Below are positions 1 through 8,629 of a DNA stretch of 62,759 nucleotides, piece after piece; position 1 is the stretch's first letter; every line of letters begins with the position of its first letter. The position numbers and the translations under genes are program-made. The stretch is from an uncultured Lachnospiraceae bacterium (GTDB lineage Bacteria > Bacillota > Clostridia > Lachnospirales > Lachnospiraceae). The stretch is from positions 1 to 62,759 of the forward strand of contig CAJUIP010000022.1 in assembly GCA_910586315.1 (NCBI GenBank), in the 5' to 3' direction. Under the pieces are notes generated by a model, which worked only from the letters and a program-made list of their open reading frames with translations, ran no database searches and was not told where the DNA came from.

Positions 1-74
1 GAGCGGTGGGTTCGTAATAAATGATGTTGTTTGGGAGTTTCATGAAACAACCCTGGCATTTTTTTCAGGGTTTA

Positions 75-103
75 TTGACTTTTGTGCGAAAATCTGATAT
101 ACT
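75..103 (+). promoter_or_regulatory. SigA promoter of the glutamate-fermentation operon
   Basis: TTGACT (75-80) and TATACT (98-103) are separated by exactly 17 bp, close to the sigma-A consensus. This is the only strong promoter upstream of the first gene and implies a leader of about 160 nt. A 7-bp inverted repeat (AACCCTG/CAGGGTT, about 49-73) lies just before the -35 and could end transcription from upstream. Confidence 0.85.
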
Positions 104-188
104 TCAGCTAAGATATTGTGAAAAGTGCATAGCCGACAACGAGATATGGGTGCTGAAATGAAAGTACCCTTATGCGCTGATTAAAATA

Positions 189-202
189 TGGAATGCATTC
201 CA
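189..202. promoter_or_regulatory. Perfect 14-bp palindrome in the operon leader
   Basis: TGGAATGCATTCCA is a perfect palindrome between the promoter and the first gene. ATATGGAAT occurs at its left edge and again at about 205-213. Placement downstream of the start site suits a repressor operator or an RNA stem. The binding protein is unknown. Confidence 0.4.
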
Positions 203-270
203 CAATATGGAATATACGAGTTACTAAAGTTTCAAAAGTGAAACGAAAATGAAGGAGGTGCGGTGAGTAT

Positions 271-555
271 ATGTGGACTGGTGAGGTGACCATGGCGGGC
301 GCCGTTCTGATTTCCGCTCTTGGTATTTTGGTGGTGTTTGCAGCCCTTGCATCGCTTGCAGTTGCGATCATCATCATTTCCAAGATCCTCGGAATTCTTG
401 TTAAAACGGATGCGCCGAAACAACCGGCTGTTGCGGCGGCGGTTCCGGCTCCGGCTATTGATGAGGAGTCCTATGCAGTGCTTCTCGCGGCGGTCAGTGA
501 GGAAGCGAGGCTGTCAGGAGAAGAGTTTCGCGTGACAAGCATCAAAGAGTTGTAG
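271..555 (+). CDS. gcdD: Glutaconyl-CoA decarboxylase delta subunit (OadG/GcdD-like)
   Basis: This 94-residue protein has one N-terminal membrane helix (about residues 8-39, very rich in Ala, Val and Ile), a short Ala/Pro linker (about 50-62) and a small hydrophilic tail. That is the architecture of the small membrane subunit of Na+-translocating decarboxylases, which holds the carboxytransferase and the biotin carrier on the membrane subunit. An AAGGAGGTG ribosome site precedes the ATG; a second ATG at 292 is possible. It is first in the operon and lies 83 bp before the biotin carrier gene. The call rests mainly on architecture and context, because this subunit is poorly conserved in sequence. 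Confidence 0.8.
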   Translation: MWTGEVTMAGAVLISALGILVVFAALASLAVAIIIISKILGILVKTDAPKQPAVAAAVPAPAIDEESYAVLLAAVSEEARLSGEEFRVTSIKEL

Positions 556-638
556 GAAAATCGCAGCGGTTCATGTGAAAGGTCTGCGGAATTGTTACGA
601 AAAGTCTTAAAAAAGAAAAAGCAAAAAGGAAAGGATGT

Positions 639-1106
639 ATGAAAGCTATGAAATACGTTGCAACATTAAACGGAAAGAAATATGAAATCGAAATCGAAAG
701 GGTAGACGGCTACAAGCCCCTTGACAGAGGCGTTACCGTAAGCGCCCCGGCTCCGATTATCGCTTCCGCTCCGGCACCTGCAGCGGCTCCGAAGGCAGCA
801 CCCGCTCCGGCGCCTGTACCCACACCCGCTCCGACACCTGCACCCGCTCCGGCGCCCGCACCCGCAGCAGCTCCGGCACCCGCAGCAGGCGGCGGCACAA
901 CCGTAGAAGCTCCGATGCCAGGCAAGATTCTTGACATCAAGGTAAAAGCAGGCGATGCTGTTGGGTATGGCCAGTGCGTGATTGTTATGGAAGCCATGAA
1001 GATGGAAACAGAGATCGTTGCTCCGGCAGCGGGAACGGTTGCTTCCGTAAATGTAAATGTGGGCGATGCTGTTGAAACAGGTACTTTGCTGGTAACCTTA
1101 AACTAA
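639..1106 (+). CDS. gcdC: Glutaconyl-CoA decarboxylase gamma subunit (biotin carrier)
   Basis: This 155-residue protein carries biotin between the carboxytransferase GcdA and the membrane subunit GcdB. A short N-terminal segment (1-30) is followed by an Ala/Pro linker (about 36-83) made of repeated PAPA units. A biotinyl domain (about 88-155) follows with the EAMKM motif; the biotinylated lysine should be K121. The long flexible linker is typical of GcdC and explains the repetitive DNA at about 750-890. An AAAGGAAAGG site precedes the ATG. GcdB starts 13 bp downstream, so the two are probably translated together. A second in-frame Met at residue 4 is an alternative start. Confidence 0.93.
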   Translation: MKAMKYVATLNGKKYEIEIERVDGYKPLDRGVTVSAPAPIIASAPAPAAAPKAAPAPAPVPTPAPTPAPAPAPAPAAAPAPAAGGGTTVEAPMPGKILDIKVKAGDAVGYGQCVIVMEAMKMETEIVAPAAGTVASVNVNVGDAVETGTLLVTLN

Positions 1107-1119
1107 TAGGAGGTGCCGC

Positions 1120-2259
1120 GTGAATATACTTTCAGTATTCGGGGAGTTACTGGCCCGGTCAGGCTTTGCCGCAATTACCTGGCAGCAGGTCGTAATGCTC
1201 CTTATTTCCTTCATTTTATTATATCTGGCAATTAAAAAGCAGTTCGAGCCGCTTCTTCTGCTTCCCATTGCCTTTGGTATGTTCCTTGCGAACCTGCCTC
1301 TGGCCGGACTTATGGACGAGGCTGATGTCTGGTATCAGTCCGGTGTTTTAAGAATTATTTACAGCGGTGTAAAATCAAGCCTGTTCCCCTGTCTGATTTT
1401 CATGGCGGTAGGCGCCATGACAGACTTCGGTCCGCTGATTGCAAATCCGGTCAGCTTACTGCTTGGCGCGGCGGCGCAGTTCGGTATCTATGTGGCCTTC
1501 CTTCTGGCGCTTGCAACCGGCCTCTTTACCCCTGGCCAGGCAGCCGCCATCGGCATCATCGGCGGCGCGGACGGCCCGACCGCCATTTACATTGCCAATA
1601 ACCTGGCTCCTGAACTGGTGGCTCCGATTGCAGTGGCAGCTTATTCTTACATGGCGCTGATTCCGCTTATTCAGCCGCCGATCATGAAAGCTCTTACCAC
1701 AAAGAAAGAACGCCAGATCGTTATGAAGCAGCTCCGTAAGGTAAGTAAGGTGGAAAAGATCGTATTCCCGGTATTCGTGGTACTGTTCTGTTCCCTGCTG
1801 CTTCCGTCCGTAGCTCCGCTTCTTGGTATGTTAATGCTTGGAAATCTGCTCCGTGAGTCCGGCGTTACCGGAAGACTTTCCGATACTGCCCAGAACGCGC
1901 TTTGCAATATCGTTACCATCATGTTAGGCACTGCCGTAGGCGCGACTGCAAACGGGGAAATTTTCCTTCGCGTTCAGACAATTGCCATCATCTGCATGGG
2001 ACTTCTGGCATTCGCATTTGCCACCGTGGGCGGCGTCCTTGTGGGGAAACTTTTATGTGTGATTACAGGCGGAAAGATTAATCCGTTAATCGGTTCCGCG
2101 GGCGTTTCCGCAGTTCCCATGGCAGCCCGTGTGTCCCAGACTGTGGGTGCAAAGGAAAATCCGACTAATTTCCTTCTTATGCATGCCATGGGACCCAATG
2201 TGGCAGGCGTTATCGGTTCCGCAGTGGCTGCCGGCTACTTCATGTTAATGTTCAAGTAA
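1120..2259 (+). CDS. gcdB: Glutaconyl-CoA decarboxylase beta subunit (Na+ pump)
   Basis: This 379-residue, very hydrophobic protein belongs to the OadB/GcdB/MmdB family of integral membrane subunits. These decarboxylate carboxybiotin and pump Na+ out of the cell. The family signature IIGGADGPT is at residues 146-154, with the likely functional Asp at D151. A second conserved membrane segment containing NALCNIVTIMLGTAVG follows later. The length matches the family. The start is GTG at 1120 behind a perfect AGGAGGT. A stem-loop follows the stop codon, before gctA. The identification is secure as a family member; glutaconyl-CoA specificity comes from the neighbouring gct, gcdA and hgd genes. Confidence 0.94.
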   Translation: MNILSVFGELLARSGFAAITWQQVVMLLISFILLYLAIKKQFEPLLLLPIAFGMFLANLPLAGLMDEADVWYQSGVLRIIYSGVKSSLFPCLIFMAVGAMTDFGPLIANPVSLLLGAAAQFGIYVAFLLALATGLFTPGQAAAIGIIGGADGPTAIYIANNLAPELVAPIAVAAYSYMALIPLIQPPIMKALTTKKERQIVMKQLRKVSKVEKIVFPVFVVLFCSLLLPSVAPLLGMLMLGNLLRESGVTGRLSDTAQNALCNIVTIMLGTAVGATANGEIFLRVQTIAIICMGLLAFAFATVGGVLVGKLLCVITGGKINPLIGSAGVSAVPMAARVSQTVGAKENPTNFLLMHAMGPNVAGVIGSAVAAGYFMLMFK

Positions 2260-2273
2260 GTACAGGACTCTGT

Positions 2274-2311
2274 ATCTGTCCGGTGTCTAGGACGCTCTAG
2301 GCCGGACAGAT
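2274..2311 (+). other. Intercistronic stem-loop between gcdB and gctA
   Basis: ATCTGTCCGG (2274-2283) pairs perfectly with CCGGACAGAT (2302-2311) around an 18-nt loop. The following sequence is A-rich with no T run, so this looks like an mRNA-stabilising or processing hairpin rather than a terminator. Confidence 0.7.
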
Positions 2312-2344
2312 CAAAATAAATACATATTTTAAGGAGGCTTTATT

Positions 2345-3445
2345 GTGGCTAATAAAGTTATGTCATTACACGATGCCGTAGAGAAGTACGTTCAGGACAA
2401 CGATGTACTGTGCTTCGGCGGCTTTACCACCAACCGCAAGCCCTATGCTGCGGTTTACGAGATTCTTCGTCAGGGCAAGACCGGTTTTGTAGGCTGGTCC
2501 GGACCTGCAGGCGGCGACTGGGATATGTTAATCGGCGAGGGCCGTATCAGAGCCTATATTAACTGCTATACTGCAAACTCTGGTTATACGAACGTTGCCC
2601 GCCGCTTCCGCGCAGCAATCGAGAAGGGCGAACTGGTTTATGAGGACTATTCCCAGGATGTTCTGATGCTGCAGCTTCATGCCGCGTCCTTAGGTCTTCC
2701 GTATCTTCCGGTAAGAATGATGCAGGGCTCTGGCCTTGTGAAATTCTGGGGCATCAGCGAAGAACAGAGAAGAACCATGGAAGGCGTTGACAACTTAAAG
2801 TGCGTCGAGATTGAGAATCCTCTTGAGCCGGGCGAAAAGCTCCTTGCCGTTCCGGTTCCGAAACTGGACTGCGCGATTATCCATGTGCAGCAGGCGTCCC
2901 CGGACGGAACCTGCATCATCGAGGGCGACGAGTTCCACGACATTGATATTGCAATTGCCGCCAAGCGCACCATCGTGACCTGTGAGGAAATCGTAAGCGA
3001 CGAGTATATCCGCCGCGATCCCACGAAGACAAGAATTTTCGGCGAGTGCGTAAACGCTGTTGTGCGCGCACCGTACGGCGCATGGCCGTCCCAGTGTTAC
3101 AACTATTATGACGACGATGACAAGGCCCTGAAGGAGTACAACCTGGCTTCCATGTATCTGGATGAGGAAGATGCAAAGGCCCAGCTTCAGAAAGCTGCCG
3201 ACAAGGCGGCCAAGGCGGCTGCCGCAAAGCCTGAGGATGAAAAGCTGGCCGCTGCCTCTGAGAAGGCTGCCCAGGCCGCAAAAGACGCCGCCGACGGCAC
3301 AAAGGTTCCGGAGACCTTCAAGGATTACCTTCAGAAATATGTGTATGGCTGCAAGGATCAGGACGATCTTCTTAACGTTTTGGGCGGAGCGCGCCTGATG
3401 AACCTTAAGAATGAGCCGCACCTTGGCTATTCTACCAGACACTAA
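2345..3445 (+). CDS. gctA: Glutaconate CoA-transferase subunit A
   Basis: This is the alpha subunit of glutaconate CoA-transferase, which moves CoA from acetyl-CoA to (R)-2-hydroxyglutarate in the cytoplasm. The start is GTG at 2345, seven bases after AAGGAGG. The N-terminus (residues 8-40) and the phosphate-loop-like GWSGPAGGDWD segment fit the family I CoA-transferase A fold. At 366 residues it is longer than the roughly 320-residue Acidaminococcus protein as I recall it. The excess sits in a charged Lys/Ala/Glu stretch at about residues 275-320, predicted helical and low in complexity. The last 45 residues return to an ordinary composition. gctB follows after 19 bp. Confidence 0.93.
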   Translation: MANKVMSLHDAVEKYVQDNDVLCFGGFTTNRKPYAAVYEILRQGKTGFVGWSGPAGGDWDMLIGEGRIRAYINCYTANSGYTNVARRFRAAIEKGELVYEDYSQDVLMLQLHAASLGLPYLPVRMMQGSGLVKFWGISEEQRRTMEGVDNLKCVEIENPLEPGEKLLAVPVPKLDCAIIHVQQASPDGTCIIEGDEFHDIDIAIAAKRTIVTCEEIVSDEYIRRDPTKTRIFGECVNAVVRAPYGAWPSQCYNYYDDDDKALKEYNLASMYLDEEDAKAQLQKAADKAAKAAAAKPEDEKLAAASEKAAQAAKDAADGTKVPETFKDYLQKYVYGCKDQDDLLNVLGGARLMNLKNEPHLGYSTRH

Positions 3446-3464
3446 TTGGGGGAGGAAAAGAAAA

Positions 3465-4271
3465 ATGGCTGATTATACAAAGTATACAAAGCAGGAAATG
3501 CAGGCATATGCCATTGCAAAAAGCATTAAGGAAAATCAGATCGTTATCGTTGGTACCGGCCTTCCGTTAATCGGCGCTTCTCTTGCAAAGCGCGCGGTCT
3601 GCCCGAGCTGCCATCCGATCGTGGAGAGCGGACTTATGGACTGTTCTCCGGTTGAGGTACCGCGTTCTGTCGGCGATAACCGTTTCATGGCTCACTGTGC
3701 CGTACAGTGGCCGAACGTCCGTTTCGTCGGTTTCGAGGCCAATGAGTGGCTTCATGATGAGGACCGCCTGATCGCGTTCATCGGCGGCGCACAGATTGAC
3801 CCTTATGGAAACGTGAACTCCACCTGTATTTTTGGAAAGGGCGACTATGTAAAGCCCCAGACGCGTTTCACAGGCTCCGGCGGTGCAAACGGTATCGCTA
3901 CTTTCTGTAACACGGTAATCATGATGCAGCACCAGAAGAGAAGATTCATGGATCATGTGGATTACATCACAAGCTGCGGCTGGATGGACGGCCCCGGCGG
4001 ACGTGAGAGAGCAGGACTTCCCGGAAACCGCGGCCCGCAGATGGTAGTTACGGATCTCGGCATTATGAAGTTTGATGAAGAGACTAAGAGAATGTATCTG
4101 GCTTACTACTATCCATTCTCCAGTCCGGAAATGGTACAGGAGAACACAGGCTTCGAGATCGACATTACAAGAGCCGAGCTGATGGAAGGTCCGGATCCGG
4201 AGATTATTCGTTTAATCCGTGAAGAGATCGACCCCGGCCAGGCTTTCATCAAGGTGCCGAAGGAGAAATAA
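3465..4271 (+). CDS. gctB: Glutaconate CoA-transferase subunit B (catalytic)
   Basis: This 268-residue beta subunit carries the catalytic glutamate that forms the glutamyl-CoA thioester. The ESG motif places it at E54, the same number as in the Acidaminococcus enzyme. I chose the ATG at 3465 because GGGGGAGGAAAAG lies just upstream and the length then matches the family. The open frame extends 18 codons further upstream but overlaps the end of gctA and lacks a ribosome site. GSGGANG at about residues 130-136 is another conserved region. It acts as a heteromer with GctA. Confidence 0.95.
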   Translation: MADYTKYTKQEMQAYAIAKSIKENQIVIVGTGLPLIGASLAKRAVCPSCHPIVESGLMDCSPVEVPRSVGDNRFMAHCAVQWPNVRFVGFEANEWLHDEDRLIAFIGGAQIDPYGNVNSTCIFGKGDYVKPQTRFTGSGGANGIATFCNTVIMMQHQKRRFMDHVDYITSCGWMDGPGGRERAGLPGNRGPQMVVTDLGIMKFDEETKRMYLAYYYPFSSPEMVQENTGFEIDITRAELMEGPDPEIIRLIREEIDPGQAFIKVPKEK

Positions 4272-4297
4272 TCCGGAAGGATCTTTAATTGGAAACG

Positions 4298-4392
4298 GAA
4301 CCGGTGTGCATGGAGACATGCCCGTCTGGTTCGTCACTGGCATAAACCATACCGGGAACGGCATCTGCTCTGGGGCAGGGGCCGTATCCCGG
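4298..4392 (+). other. Two stem-loops between gctB and gcdA
   Basis: The first hairpin spans 4298-4332: GAACC pairs with GGTTC, with an inner GCATG/CATGC stem. The second spans 4352-4392: CCGGGA and CGGC pair with GCCG and TCCCGG, with small bulges. Neither is followed by a T run. They fill a 152-bp gap with no gene and probably affect mRNA stability or relative expression. Confidence 0.6.
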
Positions 4393-4423
4393 CACCAAAG
4401 TGTATAAATGAGGAGGAAGACAC

Positions 4424-6193
4424 ATGGGTTATTTTTCCATGCCTAAATATTTCCAGGACATGCCGACCGTCGGGAAGGCGCTGGTAAATCCGAATCCTGA
4501 AAACGAGAGCGAGATCAGGAAAATCGAGAAGGAAATCCACGACAAGGTTGAGGAAATTCTTGCCGCCGGAATTACTTCGGAAGAGAAATTAAATGAGCGC
4601 GGCCAGTTATCCGCTATGCAGCGTATCAACGCTCTTGTGGATGCAGGCACCTTCTGCCCCTTAAACAGCCTGTTTAACCCCAACGACAACAAGATGGGTT
4701 CTACCAACATCATCAATGGTCTTGGATGTGTAAACGGCAAATGGGTTTATATCATCGCTTCTGATAATAAGAAGATGGCCGGAACATGGGAACCGGGACA
4801 GGCCGAGAACCTGATCCGCTGCTCCGATGCCGCCAAGATGATGAACATTCCGCTCGTTTACCTGCTCAACTGCGCGGGTGTTGACTTCCCGTACCAGGAC
4901 CAGGTATACCCCAACCGGCGCGGCGGCGGTACGCCGTTCTTCCGCAACTCCGAGTTAAACCAGCTTGGCATTCCGGTTATCGTAGGAATCTACGGAACCA
5001 ACCCGGCCGGAGGCGGATACCACAGCATTTCCCCCACCATCCTGATTGCACACAGCCAGGCCAATATGGCAGTCGGCGGCGCTGGAATCCTTTCTGGCAT
5101 GAACCCGAAGGGCTATATCGACAAAGAGGCTGCCGACCAGATTGTGGCCGCACAGATTGAGAACAGCAAGAACAAGGTTCCGGCTCCGGGCTCCGTTCCG
5201 ATTCACTATGATGAGACCGGGTTCTTCCGCGAGGTTTATGAGAATGATTACGGCGTAATCGACGGAATCAAGAAATACATCAGCTATCTTCCGGCATACA
5301 ATCTGGAGTTCTTCCGCGTGGATGAGCCGAAGCATCCGTTGCTTCCGGCAGAGGACCTTTACAGCATCATCCCGATGAACGGAAAGCGTCCGTATGATGT
5401 TTATGATGTAATCGGCCGTCTTTTTGACGGTTCCCAGTTATATGAGTACAAGAAGGGCTACGGTCCGGAGATGGTGACAGGCCTTGCAAAGGTCAACGGC
5501 CTTCTTGTCGGCGTCATCGCCAATGTGCAGGGACTTTTGATGAATTATCCGGAGTATAAAGAGAATTCTGTCGGCATCGGCGGAAAGCTGTACCGTCAGG
5601 GCCTCATTAAGATGAATGAGTTCGTAACGCTCTGCGCCCGTGACAGAATCCCGCTGATCTGGTTACAGGATACGACAGGAATTGATGTCGGCGACGACGC
5701 GGAGAAGGCAGAGTTACTTGGCCTAGGCCAGTCCTTGATTTACTCTATCGAGAATTCCGGACTTCCGTCTCTGGAGATCACCCTTCGTAAGGCCAGCGCC
5801 GCTGCCCACTATGTACTGGGCGGTCCGCAGGGCAACAATACGAACGTATACTCCCTGGGCACGGCTGCCTGTGAGTACTATGTAATGCCGGGTGAAACCG
5901 CTGCAAACGCCATGTATTCCAGAAAGCTTGTGAAGGCCAGCAAAGCCGGCGAGGACATGGAGCCGATTATCAAGAAGATGAACGACATGATTCAGCTTTA
6001 CCATGACAAATCCCGCCCGGCATACTGTGCCAAGGTTGGTATGGTGGACGAGATTGTTGACATGACCGAGCTCCGTCCGTATATTCAGGCATTCACCGAA
6101 GCGGTTTACCAGAATCCGAAGTCGATCTGCCCGATGCACCAGATGATTACGCCTCGTGCCATTCGTGAGTTCGATACGTTTAAGAAAGCTTAA
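4424..6193 (+). CDS. gcdA: Glutaconyl-CoA decarboxylase alpha subunit (carboxytransferase)
   Basis: This 589-residue carboxytransferase moves the carboxyl group of glutaconyl-CoA to biotin on GcdC, giving crotonyl-CoA. Length and sequence fit GcdA, a tandem crotonase-fold protein of about 587 residues. Recognisable segments are GTNPAGGGYHSISPT in the N-terminal half and WLQDTTGIDVGDDAE followed by YVLGGPQGNNTN in the C-terminal half, where CoA and biotin bind. It is soluble and docks on the membrane through GcdD. The start follows GAGGAGGAAG. It lies between the CoA-transferase and dehydratase genes. This differs from Acidaminococcus mainly in having gcdDCB at the front of the same operon. 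Confidence 0.95.
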   Translation: MGYFSMPKYFQDMPTVGKALVNPNPENESEIRKIEKEIHDKVEEILAAGITSEEKLNERGQLSAMQRINALVDAGTFCPLNSLFNPNDNKMGSTNIINGLGCVNGKWVYIIASDNKKMAGTWEPGQAENLIRCSDAAKMMNIPLVYLLNCAGVDFPYQDQVYPNRRGGGTPFFRNSELNQLGIPVIVGIYGTNPAGGGYHSISPTILIAHSQANMAVGGAGILSGMNPKGYIDKEAADQIVAAQIENSKNKVPAPGSVPIHYDETGFFREVYENDYGVIDGIKKYISYLPAYNLEFFRVDEPKHPLLPAEDLYSIIPMNGKRPYDVYDVIGRLFDGSQLYEYKKGYGPEMVTGLAKVNGLLVGVIANVQGLLMNYPEYKENSVGIGGKLYRQGLIKMNEFVTLCARDRIPLIWLQDTTGIDVGDDAEKAELLGLGQSLIYSIENSGLPSLEITLRKASAAAHYVLGGPQGNNTNVYSLGTAACEYYVMPGETAANAMYSRKLVKASKAGEDMEPIIKKMNDMIQLYHDKSRPAYCAKVGMVDEIVDMTELRPYIQAFTEAVYQNPKSICPMHQMITPRAIREFDTFKKA

Positions 6194-6217
6194 TTCTGGC
6201 CAGAGGGTTTGTTTTTG

Positions 6218-6245
6218 TCCAGACCGGGGATCACTCCGGTCTGGA
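6218..6245 (+). other. Stem-loop after gcdA
   Basis: TCCAGACCGG (6218-6227) pairs perfectly with CCGGTCTGGA (6236-6245) around an 8-nt loop. The sequence after it (TATGTTTGTT) is only mildly T-rich, so it may be a partial terminator or a processing hairpin. A promoter follows directly. Confidence 0.65.
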
Positions 6246-6260
6246 TATGTTTGTTAATGC

Positions 6261-6290
6261 TTGCGGAAGCAGCGCGGTGTATGGTATACT
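6261..6290 (+). promoter_or_regulatory. Internal promoter upstream of hgdC
   Basis: TTGCGG (6261-6266), an 18-bp spacer and TATACT (6285-6290) with an extended TG motif at -10. It would give hgdC-hgdA-hgdB transcription independent of the upstream six genes. Confidence 0.65.
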
Positions 6291-6332
6291 TGGCTCGTAA
6301 AAAATGATGCCCAAAAAGAACCGGAGGTTTGT

Positions 6333-7121
6333 ATGAGTGCAATGTATACACTGGGAATCGACGTCGGTTCCACAGCGTCCAAATGTATTATTCTAAAAGA
6401 TGGCACAGAAATTGTCGCCAAGTCCTTAATCGACGTGGGAGCAGGCACCAGCGGCCCCCAGCGCGCCATTGATATGGTGCTTTCCGAGGCTGGTATGAAA
6501 AAAGAAGATATGGCGTATACTCTGGCGACCGGATATGGCCGCACTTCCCTGATGATGGGAGTGGCGGACAAGCAGATGAGCGAGCTTTCCTGTCATGCGA
6601 GAGGAGCCGCGTTCCTGTTTCCCGGCGTTCATACGGTCATTGATATCGGCGGCCAGGACGTAAAGGTTCTGCACATTGAAAACGGTACGATGACAAATTT
6701 CCAGATGAACGATAAGTGCGCGGCCGGAACCGGCCGGTTTCTGGATGTCATGGCCCGTGTTCTGGAGGTGAAGGTTGAGGACCTGGGAAGGCTGGGCGCC
6801 ATGTCGAAAAAGGATGTGGGAATCAGCTCCACTTGTACCGTATTTGCGGAAAGTGAGGTCATCAGCCAACTGGCCATGGGCACGGATAAATGTGATATTA
6901 TCAACGGAATCCACCGCTCCGTCGCCGGACGTGTGGCCGGACTGGCCCACCGGATCGGCGTTGTCCCGGATGTGGTTATGACAGGCGGCGTCGCGCAGAA
7001 TTCCGGTGTGGTAGGCGCTCTGGAAGCGGAGCTTGGCTGTAAAATCAACACGTCCCCGCTGACTCAGTATAACGGCGCTCTGGGTGCCGCCCTGTTTGCG
7101 TGGCAGGCAGCCAACCGCTGA
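6333..7121 (+). CDS. hgdC: 2-Hydroxyglutaryl-CoA dehydratase activator (ATPase)
   Basis: This 262-residue protein is the extremely oxygen-sensitive 'archerase'. As a homodimer with one bridging [4Fe-4S] cluster it hydrolyses ATP to inject a low-potential electron into the dehydratase. It has the actin/hexokinase fold, with the nucleotide-binding GIDVGSTASK at residues 8-17 and DIGGQD at 104-109. The cluster cysteines should be C129 (KCAAGTGR) and C168 (SSTC), offset by two from C127 and C166 of Acidaminococcus HgdC. The ATG at 6333 follows CCGGAGG and gives the family length. The open frame starts earlier but lacks a ribosome site. Confidence 0.96.
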   Translation: MSAMYTLGIDVGSTASKCIILKDGTEIVAKSLIDVGAGTSGPQRAIDMVLSEAGMKKEDMAYTLATGYGRTSLMMGVADKQMSELSCHARGAAFLFPGVHTVIDIGGQDVKVLHIENGTMTNFQMNDKCAAGTGRFLDVMARVLEVKVEDLGRLGAMSKKDVGISSTCTVFAESEVISQLAMGTDKCDIINGIHRSVAGRVAGLAHRIGVVPDVVMTGGVAQNSGVVGALEAELGCKINTSPLTQYNGALGAALFAWQAANR

Positions 7122-7129
7122 TTGTGAAA

Positions 7130-7145
7130 CGGCCCTTATGGGCCG
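7130..7145 (+). other. Stem-loop between hgdC and hgdA
   Basis: CGGCCC, a TTAT loop and GGGCCG form a compact GC-rich hairpin in the 65-bp hgdC-hgdA gap. No T run follows. The catalytic activator upstream and the structural subunits downstream could be made in different amounts by such an element. Confidence 0.6.
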
Positions 7146-7186
7146 GATGTGCAAAGGCACATTCCATATAAAGGAGGATATTTATT

Positions 7187-8626
7187 ATGGCAAAACAAGT
7201 AATGCCCGGCGTTCTCGCCCTTCGTAAGGTCGTTGATGACGTCCATAAGGATGCGCGTGAAGCCAAAAAAAGAGGCGAACTGGTAGGCTGGTCGTCCTCC
7301 AAGTTCCCCTGTGAACTTGCGGCAGCGTTTGATCTGAATGTAATGTATCCGGAGAATCAGGCCGCCGGTATCGCGGCAAACCGCTATGGCGAGATGATGT
7401 GCCAGGCAGCCGAGGATCTCGGATATGATAACGATATCTGCGGCTATGCGCGTATCAGCCTGGCTTATGCCAAAGGCGTCCGCGTATCCCGTAAGTATGA
7501 CCCGGAGACCGGGGAGTACATCATCGACCCCAGCACCGGAAAGCCCTTAAAGGACGCTGACGGCAATGTGGTGATGGACGAAGCGACCGGAAAGCCGAAG
7601 AAGGATCCGAAGACACAGACTCCCTATCTTCAGCTTGACAATATTTTAGAGATTGAGGCTCTGCCGGACGGCCCGGAGAAGGAAAAGCGTCTGGCTGCCA
7701 TTTCCCCGATTCGTCAGATGCAGATTCCGCAGCCGGATTTCGTTCTCTGCTGCAACAATATCTGTAACTGTATGACAAAATGGTATGAGAACATTGCCCG
7801 TATGTGTAACGTTCCGCTTATCATGATTGATATTCCCTATAATAATACAGTAGAAGTGGGCGACGCCAATGTAAAATACGTCCGCGCCCAGTTTGACCAG
7901 GCCATCCATCAGTTAGAGAAGCTGACAGGAAAGAAGTTTGATGAAAAGAAGTTTGAACAGGCATGCGCGAACGCGAACCGTACCGCCAAGGCATGGTTAA
8001 AGGTCTGTGATTATTTACAGTACAAGCCGGCTCCGTACAGCGGATTTGATTTATTTAATCATATGGCGGACGTTGTAACGGCCCGCGCAAGAGTTGAGGC
8101 GGCCGAGGCTTTCGAGCTTCTTGCTGAGAACCTGGAGGAGGCAATCAAGAAGGGCGAGACCACGACTCCGTTCCCGGAGAAGTACCGCGTTATGTTTGAG
8201 GGTATTCCGTGCTGGCCGAAGCTTCCGGCTCTGTTTAAGCCCTTAAAGGAGCATGGCGTGAATGTTACGGCCGTCGTATATGCGCCTGCGTTTGGTTTCG
8301 TTTACAACAACATTGACGAGATGGCGCGCGCGTACTATAAGGCACCGAACTCCGTCTGCATCGAGCAGGGCGTTGACTGGCGTGAAGGCATCTGCCGCGA
8401 CAACAAGGTTGACGGCGTTCTGGTTCATTATAACAGAAGCTGTAAGCCGTGGAGCGGATACATGGCAGAGATGCAGCGCCGCTTTACTGCTGACCTGGGC
8501 GTACCGTGTGCAGGATTTGACGGCGACCAGGCTGACCCGCGTAACTTCAATGCCGCACAGTATGAGACCCGCGTACAGGGCCTTGTGGAAGCAATGGAAG
8601 CAAACGCCAAGGCAAAGGAGGCATAA
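7187..8626 (+). CDS. hgdA: (R)-2-Hydroxyglutaryl-CoA dehydratase alpha subunit
   Basis: This 479-residue subunit of the [4Fe-4S] dehydratase converts (R)-2-hydroxyglutaryl-CoA to (E)-glutaconyl-CoA by a ketyl-radical mechanism. The N-terminal half has KKRGELVGWSSSKFPCELAAA, where an early cluster cysteine is expected. CCNNICNC (about residues 187-194) supplies further candidate cluster ligands. A segment at about residues 105-150 rich in Asp, Gly, Lys and Pro, with repeated TGKP motifs, looks like a surface loop. The length equals the classical 55-kDa subunit, so the loop is probably normal. The start follows AAGGAGG. hgdB begins three bases after the stop, so the subunits are probably co-translated. 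Confidence 0.95.
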   Translation: MAKQVMPGVLALRKVVDDVHKDAREAKKRGELVGWSSSKFPCELAAAFDLNVMYPENQAAGIAANRYGEMMCQAAEDLGYDNDICGYARISLAYAKGVRVSRKYDPETGEYIIDPSTGKPLKDADGNVVMDEATGKPKKDPKTQTPYLQLDNILEIEALPDGPEKEKRLAAISPIRQMQIPQPDFVLCCNNICNCMTKWYENIARMCNVPLIMIDIPYNNTVEVGDANVKYVRAQFDQAIHQLEKLTGKKFDEKKFEQACANANRTAKAWLKVCDYLQYKPAPYSGFDLFNHMADVVTARARVEAAEAFELLAENLEEAIKKGETTTPFPEKYRVMFEGIPCWPKLPALFKPLKEHGVNVTAVVYAPAFGFVYNNIDEMARAYYKAPNSVCIEQGVDWREGICRDNKVDGVLVHYNRSCKPWSGYMAEMQRRFTADLGVPCAGFDGDQADPRNFNAAQYETRVQGLVEAMEANAKAKEA

Positions 8627-8629
8627 GCA

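Noticed and set aside
1..270. Riboswitch or T-box in the leader of the fermentation operon
   Set aside because: No conserved T-box, lysine, glycine or SAM motif was recognised; only the palindrome at 189-202 stands out.
2795..3442. 215-codon minus-strand gene
   Set aside because: Antisense shadow of gctA; the plus strand is clearly coding.
7490..7640. Foreign insert in hgdA
   Set aside because: The repetitive TGKP-containing stretch is in frame and the total length equals the normal 55-kDa subunit.
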